A DNA stretch of 64,000 nt from contig NZ_JAMZNK010000004.1 of NCBI RefSeq assembly GCF_027980145.1, positions 1 through 64,000 of the forward strand, in the 5' to 3' direction. The position numbers were made by a program, and so were the translations under genes. Source of the DNA: Flavobacterium azizsancarii. Lineage in GTDB: Bacteria; Bacteroidota; Bacteroidia; Flavobacteriales; Flavobacteriaceae. A model generated the notes under the pieces. It searched no databases. It was not told where the DNA came from and saw only the letters and a program-made list of their open reading frames with translations. Shown here piece by piece: positions 17,070-24,818 of the stretch; the first letter of the stretch is position 1; every line of letters begins with the position of its first letter.

Positions 17070-17070
17070 T

Positions 17071-18339
17071 ATGAAGTCAATTTTTAATAAAATACAACAG
17101 ACAGCGAAAAAGGCTGTAATAAATAGCAGGGTAAACTTTTCAGGAAATGCATTAGGCAAAAAGGTAAGTTTATCAAGTAATGATTCTGAAAATATAAATA
17201 AAATCACCAATTTAATGGTTGACGTTATTAGACGTCAACGTCGCTTATGGCGAAAAGAAATTAATGATTGGCAAGCGGCACGTTATGCATTTTATCAAGC
17301 AGAAATCCCGAGATTTTATCAAATGCAGGAAGTATATGATGATATAATGCTGGATGGGCACTTAACTGCGGTTACAGAGGATAGAACCTTAAGAACAACA
17401 AATAAAGACTTTGCCTTTGCTATTAACGGAATAAAAGACGATAAATTAACAGAGTACATCAAAGATCAAGAATGGTTTGATGTTGTATTAGAACAGGCTC
17501 ATATGTCTACATATCGAGGAGAAACTTTTATTTGGATTAAAGACTTTTTAAAGGGGCAAATTAATGAAGTTGAAACGATTGATCGCGGTTTAATTATTCC
17601 TGGACAAAAGATACTTTTAAGTGATATCAATGGTAATTCCGGTTTGGATATTTCAGAAGTTGACGACGTTTTATTATATGCTAATTTCTACAGCAATATT
17701 GGAATACTTGAAAAAGCAGCAGTATACACAATCTTAAAACGCCATAGCTGGGGAAGTTGGGATGAGTTCGAGGAATTATTTGGTGTACCGATTAGAATTG
17801 CTAAGATAGCCTCCCAAAGTGAAACTGTAAAAAATGAAGTAGCTGGTTGGCTTGAAGAAATGGGTAGTGCACCTTACGGAGTTTTCCCAATTGGTACTGA
17901 AGTTGAAATTAAAGAAAATTCCAAGACTGATTCGTTTAATGTCTTTTACATGAAAATACAGGCTTTAGATAAAGAACTTTCTAAGTTGATCTTGCACCAA
18001 ACAATGACAACTGAAAATGGTTCTAGTAGGTCGCAAGGAGAGGTTCATGAAAATACACTTGGAGAAGTTATAAGTTCAGATAGAAAAAAAATGTTGTCAT
18101 TCTTAAATAAAAGAGTTGTTCCGGCAATGCGGAAGTTAGGTTATAAAATTCCTGACAATGCAAAAATTATCATCGAAAAAACGATCGTAGCAAAAGATCA
18201 AATTGACATTGATGGACAACTAATGTCAAATGGATATGTACTTAAGCAAAGCTATATTGAAAAAATTTATGGTGTCGAAATTGAGAGAATGCCTTCAGAA
18301 AACTTTACGAAAGAGACGTTAAATTCGGGAAAGGCTTAA
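17071..18339 (+). CDS. Portal protein (DUF935 / Mu gp29)
   Basis: 422 residues. RRQRRLWRKEINDWQAA...QEVYDDIMLDGHLTAV (about 50-110) and the Lys/Glu-rich VEIKENSKTDSFNVFYMKIQALDKELSKLILHQTMTTENG part (about 290-330) are features of the DUF935 portal family. It forms the ring through which DNA enters and leaves the capsid. The gpF-like gene follows after 11 bases. Confidence 0.82.
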   Translation: MKSIFNKIQQTAKKAVINSRVNFSGNALGKKVSLSSNDSENINKITNLMVDVIRRQRRLWRKEINDWQAARYAFYQAEIPRFYQMQEVYDDIMLDGHLTAVTEDRTLRTTNKDFAFAINGIKDDKLTEYIKDQEWFDVVLEQAHMSTYRGETFIWIKDFLKGQINEVETIDRGLIIPGQKILLSDINGNSGLDISEVDDVLLYANFYSNIGILEKAAVYTILKRHSWGSWDEFEELFGVPIRIAKIASQSETVKNEVAGWLEEMGSAPYGVFPIGTEVEIKENSKTDSFNVFYMKIQALDKELSKLILHQTMTTENGSSRSQGEVHENTLGEVISSDRKKMLSFLNKRVVPAMRKLGYKIPDNAKIIIEKTIVAKDQIDIDGQLMSNGYVLKQSYIEKIYGVEIERMPSENFTKETLNSGKA

Positions 18340-18350
18340 GCCTGCTAAAA

Positions 18351-19151
18351 TTGCACTATCGTTCAAAATGTTGTGATTCTGATCACAAAGCAGTAGAATT
18401 AAAGAATGATGGTATTTTTAGTAGGCTTATCGAAAGTTATATTCGCGAAATATTTAATAGTGTGTCTGGAGGAGGAAGTAAAGGAGCTATAAACCAATTG
18501 TTAAAACACTATTTTGATCATTTAAGTGAAGGTTTAAATGTGGGATATAACTCCAGTTCTGTTTTTTATGATGAAGATCTTGCACTTGCTTTAAAAAATG
18601 ATATAGCATTATTTTCTGCTTTTAAAGAATCCAGCTTCAGAAAACTATTAGAATCCTTTTTGACCGAAAATAATGAAGTCGTTCCGTGGTCAAAATTCAA
18701 AAAGAAAGCTTTAGAATTAAATATCGAATACAACGAAAGATATTTAAAAACTGAATATCATCACACCGTTGCAACAGCAAATAATGTCGAAAAATGGAAG
18801 AGTTTTGTAGCTGATTCAGATTTATATCCAAACTTAAAGTATAACGCAATACATGATTCCAGAACCCGTGAAAAGCATCGTGTCTTAGATGGCTTAATTT
18901 TACCAATTAATCACCCGTTTTGGAAAGATCATATGACGCCAATTGACTGGGGCTGTCGATGCGATGTCGAGCAAACAGATGAAGATCCTAGTGATGTTAT
19001 ACCGGATTTTGAAGCTAAAGCCAGATTTAAAAACAATGCCGCTTTAAGCCAAAAGATATTTGGCGAAATAGTCTATAAAGAGGTTTTAAATAGTAACGAA
19101 ATCAAAGATGCCGAAAAAATGGCTTCTAAGTTAATTGAAGATATTTCTTAA
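18351..19151 (+). CDS. Head morphogenesis protein (Mu gpF / SPP1 gp7-like)
   Basis: 266 residues, with TTG as the apparent start at 18351; the first internal ATG would remove the conserved-looking Cys-rich N-terminus. The C-terminal motif HDSRTREKHRVLDGLILPINHPFW...TPIDWGCRCDVEQ is diagnostic of the phage Mu F-like minor head family. It is the last gene of the plus-strand late operon and ends 4 bases inside the convergent gene at 19148. Confidence 0.85.
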   Translation: MHYRSKCCDSDHKAVELKNDGIFSRLIESYIREIFNSVSGGGSKGAINQLLKHYFDHLSEGLNVGYNSSSVFYDEDLALALKNDIALFSAFKESSFRKLLESFLTENNEVVPWSKFKKKALELNIEYNERYLKTEYHHTVATANNVEKWKSFVADSDLYPNLKYNAIHDSRTREKHRVLDGLILPINHPFWKDHMTPIDWGCRCDVEQTDEDPSDVIPDFEAKARFKNNAALSQKIFGEIVYKEVLNSNEIKDAEKMASKLIEDIS

Positions 19152-19378
19152 AGAAACTGAAATAATGTTGGTTGTGTAGATTCTGCAGGTTTAGAATTAT
19201 CATTGTAAATCCCTTCGTATTTCACTATTGCTTCAACAGTTCTGTTTGCTAAAAAGGATTTATTGCCAACTTCTTCAATGATCGCATCAATACGCCATTT
19301 CGGATTTTTTGCCTGTAGATCGTAGAAAAGTTTTCTTACTTGGTTGTTTCTTTCGGTAAGTCGTTCTTTGCGTGTCAT
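19148..19378 (-). CDS. Small HTH-like DNA-binding protein
   Basis: 76 residues from the Met complementary to 19376-19378. RNNQVRKLFYDLQAKNPKWRIDAIIEEVGNKSFLANRTVEAIVKYEG (10-55) reads as a basic helix-turn-helix unit common in Bacteroidetes mobile elements. A TATCTTTG box sits 5 bases upstream of its ATG (minus strand, 19391-19384) and a terminator separates it from the upstream operon, so it is its own transcription unit. A role as late-gene activator is a guess from location between early and late genes. Confidence 0.6.
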   Translation of the reverse strand: MTRKERLTERNNQVRKLFYDLQAKNPKWRIDAIIEEVGNKSFLANRTVEAIVKYEGIYNDNSKPAESTQPTLFQFL

Positions 19379-19383
19379 AATGG

Positions 19384-19391
19384 CAAAGATA
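19384..19391 (-). promoter_or_regulatory. -7 promoter box of the HTH gene
   Basis: TATCTTTG on the minus strand matches TAnnTTTG. Only five bases separate it from the ATG, so transcription would begin at or near the start codon and the mRNA would be nearly leaderless. No clear -33 TTTG was found upstream, so an activator may be needed. Confidence 0.45.
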
Positions 19392-19414
19392 AATAAGTTA
19401 ATTATAATTTTCAC

Positions 19415-19450
19415 ATAAAAGAAGCCACTTTTTACAGTGGCTTCTTTTAT
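19415..19450 (-). terminator. Terminator of the minus-strand accessory operon
   Basis: A perfect 15-bp stem (19415-19429 with 19436-19450, six-base loop) that begins inside the stop codon of the secreted-protein gene. The stem is T-rich at both ends and could work in both directions. It insulates the HTH gene from the accessory operon. Confidence 0.75.
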
Positions 19451-20016
19451 GATTTTGATTTAAGATTTTGAAAGTAAACCTTGAATTCATCTAACGATTT
19501 ATAGGTGTTATTTGTGACCGTTATATATGGTTTTCCTTTATTGAAATAAAATTTTGCTACGTCCTGACCTGTCAATAGTGAAATGTCTGAGTTACCAGAA
19601 GGACTGGTAAAGTTTTTGCTTGTTTGCCAAAATTCGACAAAAAACGAAATCAATCTTTCTTTTGATCCTGTAATTTTCAAAGATTTTATCGTATAAACAT
19701 TATCGACAATGCCAATAGTATAATTGAAAACAAGGTTTGCATTTCCTGATTGAGCTATTTTATCGCCATAAATAATGGTATAAGAACCACCATCATGGAG
19801 TAATTTACTATTATCCGTTTTGGTAACAGTCATATTCATTCTATAAGTAAGGAACTCACTAATGTTGTTAGTGATATAGTTCATGTCAAAATATGTGATT
19901 TGACTTGTGAAATCGTATGGATCATTGACAACATTCTTCGCTGGATAATATGGTGATACTTCTTGAGCATTAACAAATGATACTATTAATAGGCAACTGA
20001 ATATTATTATTTTCAT
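19447..20016 (-). CDS. Secreted accessory protein of the prophage
   Basis: 189 residues from the Met at 20016 (MKIIIFSCLL); the longer ORF start would precede the signal peptide. Signal peptide 1-18 ending VNAQ. The mature part (EVSPYYPAKNVVNDPYDFTSQ...) is beta-rich with many aromatic and Thr residues. No family recognised. It is the last gene of a four-gene minus-strand accessory operon and is unlikely to be a virion part; a lysogenic-conversion envelope protein is plausible. Confidence 0.65.
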   Translation of the reverse strand: MKIIIFSCLLIVSFVNAQEVSPYYPAKNVVNDPYDFTSQITYFDMNYITNNISEFLTYRMNMTVTKTDNSKLLHDGGSYTIIYGDKIAQSGNANLVFNYTIGIVDNVYTIKSLKITGSKERLISFFVEFWQTSKNFTSPSGNSDISLLTGQDVAKFYFNKGKPYITVTNNTYKSLDEFKVYFQNLKSKS

Positions 20017-20017
20017 T

Positions 20018-20347
20018 TTAAGTTGTTGTTTCAAGTTTTGAAAAATCATCACTGAAGTGAGTTAAAATAGCTGCTGTAAACATTCCCATAACAATTGCAA
20101 ATAGTGCATCAGTTGGTTCGTCTTTTCCTTCCCAATAATGTGGTGTAACTCGTAATCTATCATTATTATCATTAACTTCAAAATGTAAAATAACGACATC
20201 AGCATATTGCTGGGCAATTGGGGTTATAAACCTTTTACCTGTGTGTGCTACATTTCTAGCTTCCCAAGTTTCTAATTCCTTCCCTACAGCTTTAAAGATT
20301 TTATCATTTAATACTTTTGCGTTTGTGGTAACAATATCAATTTTCAT
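20018..20347 (-). CDS. Accessory protein of unknown function
   Basis: 109 residues, no signal peptide and no strong membrane segment, although the end of the chain contains a hydrophobic helix (LFAIVMGMFTAAILTHF, about 82-99). Starts MKIDIVTTNAKVL. It is packed one base upstream of the secreted-protein gene. No family recognised. Confidence 0.6.
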   Translation of the reverse strand: MKIDIVTTNAKVLNDKIFKAVGKELETWEARNVAHTGKRFITPIAQQYADVVILHFEVNDNNDRLRVTPHYWEGKDEPTDALFAIVMGMFTAAILTHFSDDFSKLETTT

Positions 20348-20379
20348 AAATTTTATTTTATTGGTTTAAGATAATTCGG

Positions 20380-21165
20380 TTATATTGAGCTTTGTAAGTT
20401 TTTAAGGTACTTTAATCCTTTAGATGTGATTTTTAGTGAGTTGCTATTCTGATCTAAGACACCCACTGCTATTAAATCATTTATAAGTGAATTAGGGTAA
20501 TCCTTTGATCTGATAATTATCCTGTCTTTTTCATCTATTTGGAAAGAAAGTAATATTCTTTTTTCTTCCTCAGAAAGTATTCCACTCTCAAGTCTTTCTA
20601 ATCTAGATGTTAAAGATCCATCAATCTTGTTGAGGTCTTGATATGCTTTGTTCATCTCATTAGCTTCCTTGAGTTTTTGATTTAATTGTACAACTGTGTT
20701 TTGATTAGTAATAGTCATTTCTTGGTTGCTAATCTGTAAAGATTCAATTTGATCTAATAATTCTTGTTTTTCTTTATTACCTGATTCAGCATTTTTTAGC
20801 TCTAGAACTTTTGATGCCATGTCAATTTTTTCTTGAAGAGTATTTCTTTTATCAACGTAAATATTTGCGATTCTTTGTTTTTTAGCGTAGACAAGTATTG
20901 CATCAATAACAATCATAATAAACGGAATGAAAACAGTATAAATCAGGGCTATTATTACGGGTGACCAAAAGGCACTTTTATTACAATATTCATTATTAAT
21001 TACAATAATTTTATCTTCAATAGATGCATTAGAGAACATCAATATCAAAATGGGTCTCCAATTGTAAACAATAAAGGAACAAATAAAAGCCCCAACGATT
21101 GGTGTTTTTATTCGTTCCTTTGAAGAATCTATTACGCTTTTTATTAAATCTGCTATTGTCATCAT
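20380..21165 (-). CDS. Membrane coiled-coil protein with C-terminal winged-helix-like region
   Basis: 261 residues. Two transmembrane segments (about 24-44 and 66-93), a Gln/Asn/Glu-rich coiled coil (about 100-195), and a C-terminal segment (about 205-258: IIRSKDYPNSLINDLIAVGVLDQNSNSLKITSKGLKYL) that reads like a winged helix. Such a layout places a sensing or DNA-binding end on a membrane-anchored rod. Part of the accessory operon. Function unknown; superinfection exclusion or a defence-like role is possible. Confidence 0.65.
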   Translation of the reverse strand: MMTIADLIKSVIDSSKERIKTPIVGAFICSFIVYNWRPILILMFSNASIEDKIIVINNEYCNKSAFWSPVIIALIYTVFIPFIMIVIDAILVYAKKQRIANIYVDKRNTLQEKIDMASKVLELKNAESGNKEKQELLDQIESLQISNQEMTITNQNTVVQLNQKLKEANEMNKAYQDLNKIDGSLTSRLERLESGILSEEEKRILLSFQIDEKDRIIIRSKDYPNSLINDLIAVGVLDQNSNSLKITSKGLKYLKNLQSSI

Positions 21166-21175
21166 TGGTTTAGTC

Positions 21176-21340
21176 TTAGGTCAAGCAAACATAATAAAAA
21201 TAAGTAATTACTGCTAAAATTATTAACAGTGTTAAAATCAAATTACGTATTATTCTGCTGTACTTACGGTCAATTTCTTGATGTTTTAAAAGCATTTCAG
21301 CATAATGTTTGTCAATTATTTTTTGATATTGATCTATCAT
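21176..21340 (-). CDS. 54-residue single-helix membrane protein
   Basis: Short gene from ATG (complement of 21338-21340) to TAA (21176-21178). Residues 1-30 are charged and amphipathic (MIDQYQKIIDKHYAEMLL), residues 31-52 one hydrophobic transmembrane helix rich in Ile/Leu. It is the first gene of the accessory operon, 10 bases before the next. A TACCTTTG box lies 5 bases upstream of the ATG. Similar tiny membrane proteins often act as toxins, holin-like or sensor subunits; nothing here decides. Confidence 0.6.
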   Translation of the reverse strand: MIDQYQKIIDKHYAEMLLKHQEIDRKYSRIIRNLILTLLIILAVITYFYYVCLT

Positions 21341-21345
21341 TTTTT

Positions 21346-21441
21346 CAAAGGTATTACGTTGCTTTTTATATTTTTTACGGATTTCCGTAATAGTTATTAA
21401 TAATTTTAAAGTTTACTGTTTAAGATTATTTGCTATGTTTG
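21346..21441. promoter_or_regulatory. Divergent promoter region of the accessory island with palindromic operator
   Basis: Minus-strand TACCTTTG (21353-21346) and plus-strand TATGTTTG (21434-21441) match TAnnTTTG and face away from each other, each only 4-5 bases from an ATG. Between them lies a palindrome, TTACGGA-TT-TCCGTAA (21375-21390), placed where the -33 element of the minus-strand promoter should be. This suggests one regulator for both cassettes. Confidence 0.55.
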
Positions 21442-21445
21442 TATC

Positions 21446-21892
21446 ATGGATGAACCACTTTTGAAAATTTTTGATCTTGTCGTAAATTTAATTGCTAATG
21501 TAATGACCATCATTACAGCAGGTTTAGCTATTTATATATTTATTTCAAATAAAGACAAGATCAAAACGGCATTCAACTTCATTTTATCTTATTCCATTCA
21601 AATGACTTTAGCTGACTTAAGACATAAGATCGAAAAGCTAAACGATTACAAAACGACAATTCCTGAACAAAATGAAGAGATCATTAATGTCTTGCATGAA
21701 ATTGAAGGTCATATTTTAGGAAATGAATATTTAAAGGATAAATTAGCTGTCCAACTCAAAAAAATCAATAATTTTACTCGTATCCGTAATCCGGTAGTTT
21801 TACTGGAGCCACAAAAAAGAAGTTTAGTAAGCGAGCTGAAAGAAAGTGTGCGAAATTTAGATCTATCAAACTTTACAGATACAATTACTTAA
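21446..21892 (+). CDS. Membrane-anchored accessory protein
   Basis: 148 residues. One N-terminal transmembrane segment (about 8-33: IFDLVVNLIANVMTIITAGLAIYIFIS), the rest soluble and helical with charged residues (LADLRHKIEKLND..., EEIINVLHEIEGHILG). First of two genes in an independent plus-strand unit with promoter-like and terminator sequences. No family recognised; membrane topology would put the helical part in the cytoplasm. Confidence 0.65.
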   Translation: MDEPLLKIFDLVVNLIANVMTIITAGLAIYIFISNKDKIKTAFNFILSYSIQMTLADLRHKIEKLNDYKTTIPEQNEEIINVLHEIEGHILGNEYLKDKLAVQLKKINNFTRIRNPVVLLEPQKRSLVSELKESVRNLDLSNFTDTIT

Positions 21893-21903
21893 TATATAGG
21901 AAT

Positions 21904-22278
21904 ATGAAAATAGTTTTAGTCATTAATTCAATAATTTCTCATCAGGAAAAGATTAGCAATATAATTGCGAATGGAGATGAAATCTTTTTTCTATATGATG
22001 GAAAACATAAATGGTCTGTTGATAAAATTGCTGAAGAGTACATCGATACTTATATTGTTAATTTTTACCCACAGGACGGTAATGAAAATAAAGTTCAAAC
22101 ACTAGAACAAATCATAGATCTAAAAATGTTTGGAAGTCCTGTTCGTATGGCAACATATACTACGAGACAATATTCAACAACTGAAGCTTATGAAACTTTT
22201 AAAGATTTATATGAAATAGTGTTTAATAAGGTTTATGGAATTGATGATATTTTCGATTCTATAATATCAGAGTTATAA
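21904..22278 (+). CDS. Accessory protein of unknown function
   Basis: 124 residues, MKIVLVINSIISHQEKISNIIANGDEIFFLYDGKHKWSVDKIAEE..., an alpha/beta pattern that could be a small Rossmann-like or flavodoxin-type fold, but no binding motif is clear. Follows the membrane protein by 11 bases and ends before a strong terminator. It probably works with the membrane protein. Confidence 0.6.
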   Translation: MKIVLVINSIISHQEKISNIIANGDEIFFLYDGKHKWSVDKIAEEYIDTYIVNFYPQDGNENKVQTLEQIIDLKMFGSPVRMATYTTRQYSTTEAYETFKDLYEIVFNKVYGIDDIFDSIISEL

Positions 22279-22297
22279 AATATTTTTTTATCTTGTT

Positions 22298-22327
22298 AGC
22301 GGCTCTTTTTGAGCCGCTTTATTTTTA
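22298..22327 (+). terminator. Terminator of the plus-strand accessory cassette
   Basis: AGCGGCTC (22298-22305), loop TTTTT, GAGCCGCT (22311-22318), then a T-rich tail. A GC-rich 8-bp stem in otherwise AT-rich DNA. It closes the two-gene cassette and, read from the other side, also separates it from the minus-strand early operon. Confidence 0.8.
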
Positions 22328-22338
22328 CCTAGAGTTTT

Positions 22339-22773
22339 TTATTGATCCCACCAACCCTGATTAATGTAAACTTCGGCATATGGAAAAGCTGAGTTTTGTT
22401 TATTTTTCTCTTTTATAAATTCAGGCGTTTTTAGAAAGATCCTTATTTTTTGTGCTTCTGTCAATTTGCTAAATCTAGTCAATGAAAGTTTTTTCTTTGA
22501 TAAAGGATTGTATGGGTATATTTTCCAAAATGCCGTAAATGAAAGATCGGGTTCTCCAACTTCCACAGTTGTCGTTTTAAACAATTTAGACCAAGACTTA
22601 ATATGCTCTTCCTTCCACGGGAATTTACCATCGAGATAAAGAAATTTTTCCTGTTTTGGTTTTAAATCTCCTTCTAAAACATTAAAGAAGATTAAAACAC
22701 CGTTTAAATTGTATTTAAACTGCCATATATCGCCTGATTGCATTTTTACAGTGTATGTTCTAACGAGACTCAT
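22339..22773 (-). CDS. Early-region phage protein of unknown function
   Basis: 144 residues, no signal or membrane segment. A beta-type N-terminus (SLVRTYTVKMQSGDIWQFKYNLNGVLIFFNVLEGDL) is followed by a Lys-rich helical part with FWKIYPYNPLSKKKLSLTRFSKL (about 80-105), which resembles replication-protein tails in some phages. Last gene of the early minus-strand operon, three bases after the DUF4406 gene. Confidence 0.6.
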   Translation of the reverse strand: MSLVRTYTVKMQSGDIWQFKYNLNGVLIFFNVLEGDLKPKQEKFLYLDGKFPWKEEHIKSWSKLFKTTTVEVGEPDLSFTAFWKIYPYNPLSKKKLSLTRFSKLTEAQKIRIFLKTPEFIKEKNKQNSAFPYAEVYINQGWWDQ

Positions 22774-22776
22774 TTT

Positions 22777-23088
22777 TTATATTATTTCTTCTAATTTGTA
22801 ATACACTTGTATTCCCATTTCTTTAGCCTTTTTAAGGTGTATTTTTGATCCTTTACTATCTAGGTAGCATGGGAGCATAAAAATTGCATCACATGATTCT
22901 AAGGCATCTAAACATATTCCTATAGCTGTGTACCAATTCTCATTTGAGTTGTCTACTACTTCAATTGGATTTACAACATCAAAGCCTTTTTCTTCAAGCT
23001 CGATTTGCATATTTTTAAATTTTTCAGCTGTTGGTTCTGGCAACTCTCCGGTTACTTTGCCTGCTATATATATTGTCTGATTTATCAC
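22777..23088 (-). CDS. DUF4406-like nucleoside deoxyribosyltransferase-fold protein
   Basis: 103 residues. IYIAGKVTGELPE at the start, a helix with FKNMQIELEEKGFDVVNPI, then LDALESCDAIFMLPCYLDSKGSKIHLKKAKEMGIQVYY: the layout of DUF4406, related to nucleoside 2-deoxyribosyltransferases. The expected Glu after the S-x-G turn is replaced by a His/Leu context, so catalysis is uncertain. May act on nucleotides during infection. Overlaps the preceding gene by 4 bases. Confidence 0.7.
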   Translation of the reverse strand: MINQTIYIAGKVTGELPEPTAEKFKNMQIELEEKGFDVVNPIEVVDNSNENWYTAIGICLDALESCDAIFMLPCYLDSKGSKIHLKKAKEMGIQVYYKLEEII

Positions 23089-23417
23089 ACTAACTTTTGA
23101 TTTAAAAGATTAATTGTTTTTTGAATTTGCATTTTTATATAATCGTCTTCGACGTATTTCATTTGATCAATTAATAAGAGTTCCAATATGTCAGCCTCAT
23201 GATGTTTGAACGATATTTTCATTGTCTTTTTCTGATCAAACAAAGTAGATTGTTTATTGATTGATCCCGTTTTAGACTCTATTTTAGTGACAACATCTAA
23301 AGCTATTGACAGTGTCGATTTTTCTTTTCGGGTATGTGGTGTCGAATTATAGACCGGTTGTAATGTCGTGGCAATAATGACAAATGTTTGCTGTGGTAAT
23401 TTTATATCTATTTTCAT
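23085..23417 (-). CDS. Early-region phage protein of unknown function
   Basis: 110 residues. N-terminus beta-type and Thr-rich (MKIDIKLPQQTFVIIATTLQPVYNST), C-terminus helical (FKHHEADILELLLIDQMKYVEDDYIKMQIQKTINLLNQKL). No signal, membrane helix or motif. Its ATG directly follows the TAG of the small Cys-rich gene (TAGATG), and its end overlaps the DUF4406 gene by 4 bases. Confidence 0.6.
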   Translation of the reverse strand: MKIDIKLPQQTFVIIATTLQPVYNSTPHTRKEKSTLSIALDVVTKIESKTGSINKQSTLFDQKKTMKISFKHHEADILELLLIDQMKYVEDDYIKMQIQKTINLLNQKLV

Positions 23418-23552
23418 CTAGCATTCGGTTTTTGATTCTGATAATTGTTTGTTACATTCTGTACAGAAAAGGGCAGTTGTTTCACAAGTTCCAACACTTT
23501 CTAAAACTCGTAAGATTGGTATATGATCAAAGCATTCTACTGGAATATCCAT
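23418..23552 (-). CDS. 44-residue Cys-rich (zinc-ribbon-like) protein
   Basis: Short gene from ATG (complement of 23550-23552) to TAG (23418-23420). Cysteines at residues 7, 23, 30, 33 and 44, including a CxxC (LFCTECNK), suggest a small zinc-binding knuckle. It overlaps the end of the GemA-like gene by 16 bases and abuts the next gene. Such small zinc proteins are common in phage early operons as regulators. Confidence 0.55.
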   Translation of the reverse strand: MDIPVECFDHIPILRVLESVGTCETTALFCTECNKQLSESKTEC

Positions 23553-23977
23553 TTTATTGATTCATTTAGTGCATGTATTACTTTGCTTACTTCTGTTGGT
23601 GTCATTTTCTTTAATGGCTTTTTTACGGGAGATTTCGTTTTCAAAAAATGATCTAAGATGTCCAAGTCGGCAACCTCTTTACTGTTAACTTTTTTTACCC
23701 ATTGTGCAGTTCGCATAATGGCTAAAATTGACATGTGTTGAGCATTATTTTTATCAAACGTTGACCATAGATTTTTTATGTGTTCTTTTTGACCAAGTTG
23801 TTTCAAAATCATATTCGCCTGGTCGAATGTCAAATCATTTGTAGACGTTTTTTTCACGTCTGCCGTAGCCCATTGTACCCATTCTTCTTTGATGTCTTTA
23901 GTAGGTGTATTGATGGCGATCATTCTTTTTTGATCTCCGGTTGCCATTGTATTTGACGGTATTGCAAATTCTTTCAT
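23537..23977 (-). CDS. GemA-like (Mu gp16 / DUF1018) regulatory protein, tentative
   Basis: 146 residues. QKRMIAINTPTKDIKEEWVQWATADVKKTSTNDLTFDQANMILKQLGQ (15-63) has the pattern of DUF1018: a small residue-helix, then a Thr/Ser-x-x-x-hydrophobic segment and a helical LTxxQAxxxLxxLG. The C-terminal part ends with a helix (VSKVIHALNESIKWIF). In Mu, GemA is encoded in the same part of the early region and changes host gene expression. Assignment needs a profile search. Confidence 0.5.
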   Translation of the reverse strand: MKEFAIPSNTMATGDQKRMIAINTPTKDIKEEWVQWATADVKKTSTNDLTFDQANMILKQLGQKEHIKNLWSTFDKNNAQHMSILAIMRTAQWVKKVNSKEVADLDILDHFLKTKSPVKKPLKKMTPTEVSKVIHALNESIKWIFQ

Positions 23978-24126
23978 AATGAGCTTTTATTACTGTTTTG
24001 AGACTGCTTGAGTAATGTTCTAATTCTGAATATTAGCCACTCAGTATAAGTGGCTATTGATCTCTTATTTGTTATTATCAGCAGAATAGCTAATAAAACG
24101 CTACAACTATAATCCGGATGGCTCAT
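23974..24126 (-). CDS. Possible 50-residue hydrophobic protein
   Basis: From the Met complementary to 24124-24126 (MSHPDYSCSVLLAILLII) to a stop at 23974. Residues 9-20 are hydrophobic, the remainder basic and helical. It overlaps the DUF3164 gene by 20 bases and the GemA-like gene by 4 (ATGA), which is the spacing of real genes in this operon. The low complexity and lack of family leave doubt. Confidence 0.35.
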   Translation of the reverse strand: MSHPDYSCSVLLAILLIITNKRSIATYTEWLIFRIRTLLKQSQNSNKSSL

Positions 24127-24802
24127 TGTAGAAATTGAATTTGTATCCTGCTGCAAAATCAACAGCACTTAATGAAAGAGGAACTGGTGTTTTAGTACTG
24201 TCATCGTTGGTTATAGACGCTTCGCAAAACCAAACTGATTTTTTAGGTTTATATGCTTTCGAAATGATGTCAACACCATCTGTAAATTCTTCATCGTTGA
24301 AGTCCTTTGTTAGTTTTTGAAGTTCTAATACGCGACTTCCTTTTAAATTACCTTTTGAATCCTTTTTTAATAGATTAAAGACCATGCTTACTAATGCAGC
24401 CGTTGCTTTGTCTCTCGCCAGCGATGCAATAAACTTCTCAACTTTATTTATTCCGGCATTCACAGTATCGTCCCAACCATCATTTACTCTGTAGCCGATT
24501 GTGATTTCTCCATGCTCACAAGAAAACGTATGTGTCATTTGCTTTTCTTTGATGCCATAAACGTCAGATTTTAGTTTTAAAACATCTTCAAAATATTGAA
24601 AAGCTTGCGTTTTTGCTTTTGAAAGTATTTCTGAGGCTAATGATAATTCGCTAATTGCTTTTGGCACTGTTTGTTCTACTAGTTCTTTATACGCCAAACG
24701 ATCTTCTTCTTTTTCAGCCTCTTTTTTTGCTAATGCCGCTCTCAGTTCTGCCGGAGTAAATTTTAATAAATCAGGGGCTATCTTTGTGGTCTGTGTATTC
24801 AT
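24107..24802 (-). CDS. DUF3164 family protein
   Basis: 231 residues. N-terminal coiled coil (ELRAALAKKEAEKEEDRLAYKELVEQTVPKAI), a central HTFSCEHGEITIGYRVNDGWDDTVNAGINKVEKFI (about 90-128), and LARDKATAALVSMVFNLLKKDSKGNLKGSRVLELQKL are the landmarks of DUF3164, found in the early region of Mu-like phages next to GemA. Function in the phage is not established. Followed by the small gene at 23974. Confidence 0.78.
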   Translation of the reverse strand: MNTQTTKIAPDLLKFTPAELRAALAKKEAEKEEDRLAYKELVEQTVPKAISELSLASEILSKAKTQAFQYFEDVLKLKSDVYGIKEKQMTHTFSCEHGEITIGYRVNDGWDDTVNAGINKVEKFIASLARDKATAALVSMVFNLLKKDSKGNLKGSRVLELQKLTKDFNDEEFTDGVDIISKAYKPKKSVWFCEASITNDDSTKTPVPLSLSAVDFAAGYKFNFYNEPSGL

Positions 24803-24818
24803 ATTTTTATATTTTTGA

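Noticed and set aside
22777..23088. Functional nucleoside deoxyribosyltransferase
   Set aside because: The fold is likely, but the expected catalytic Glu position is not convincing, so only the fold is claimed.
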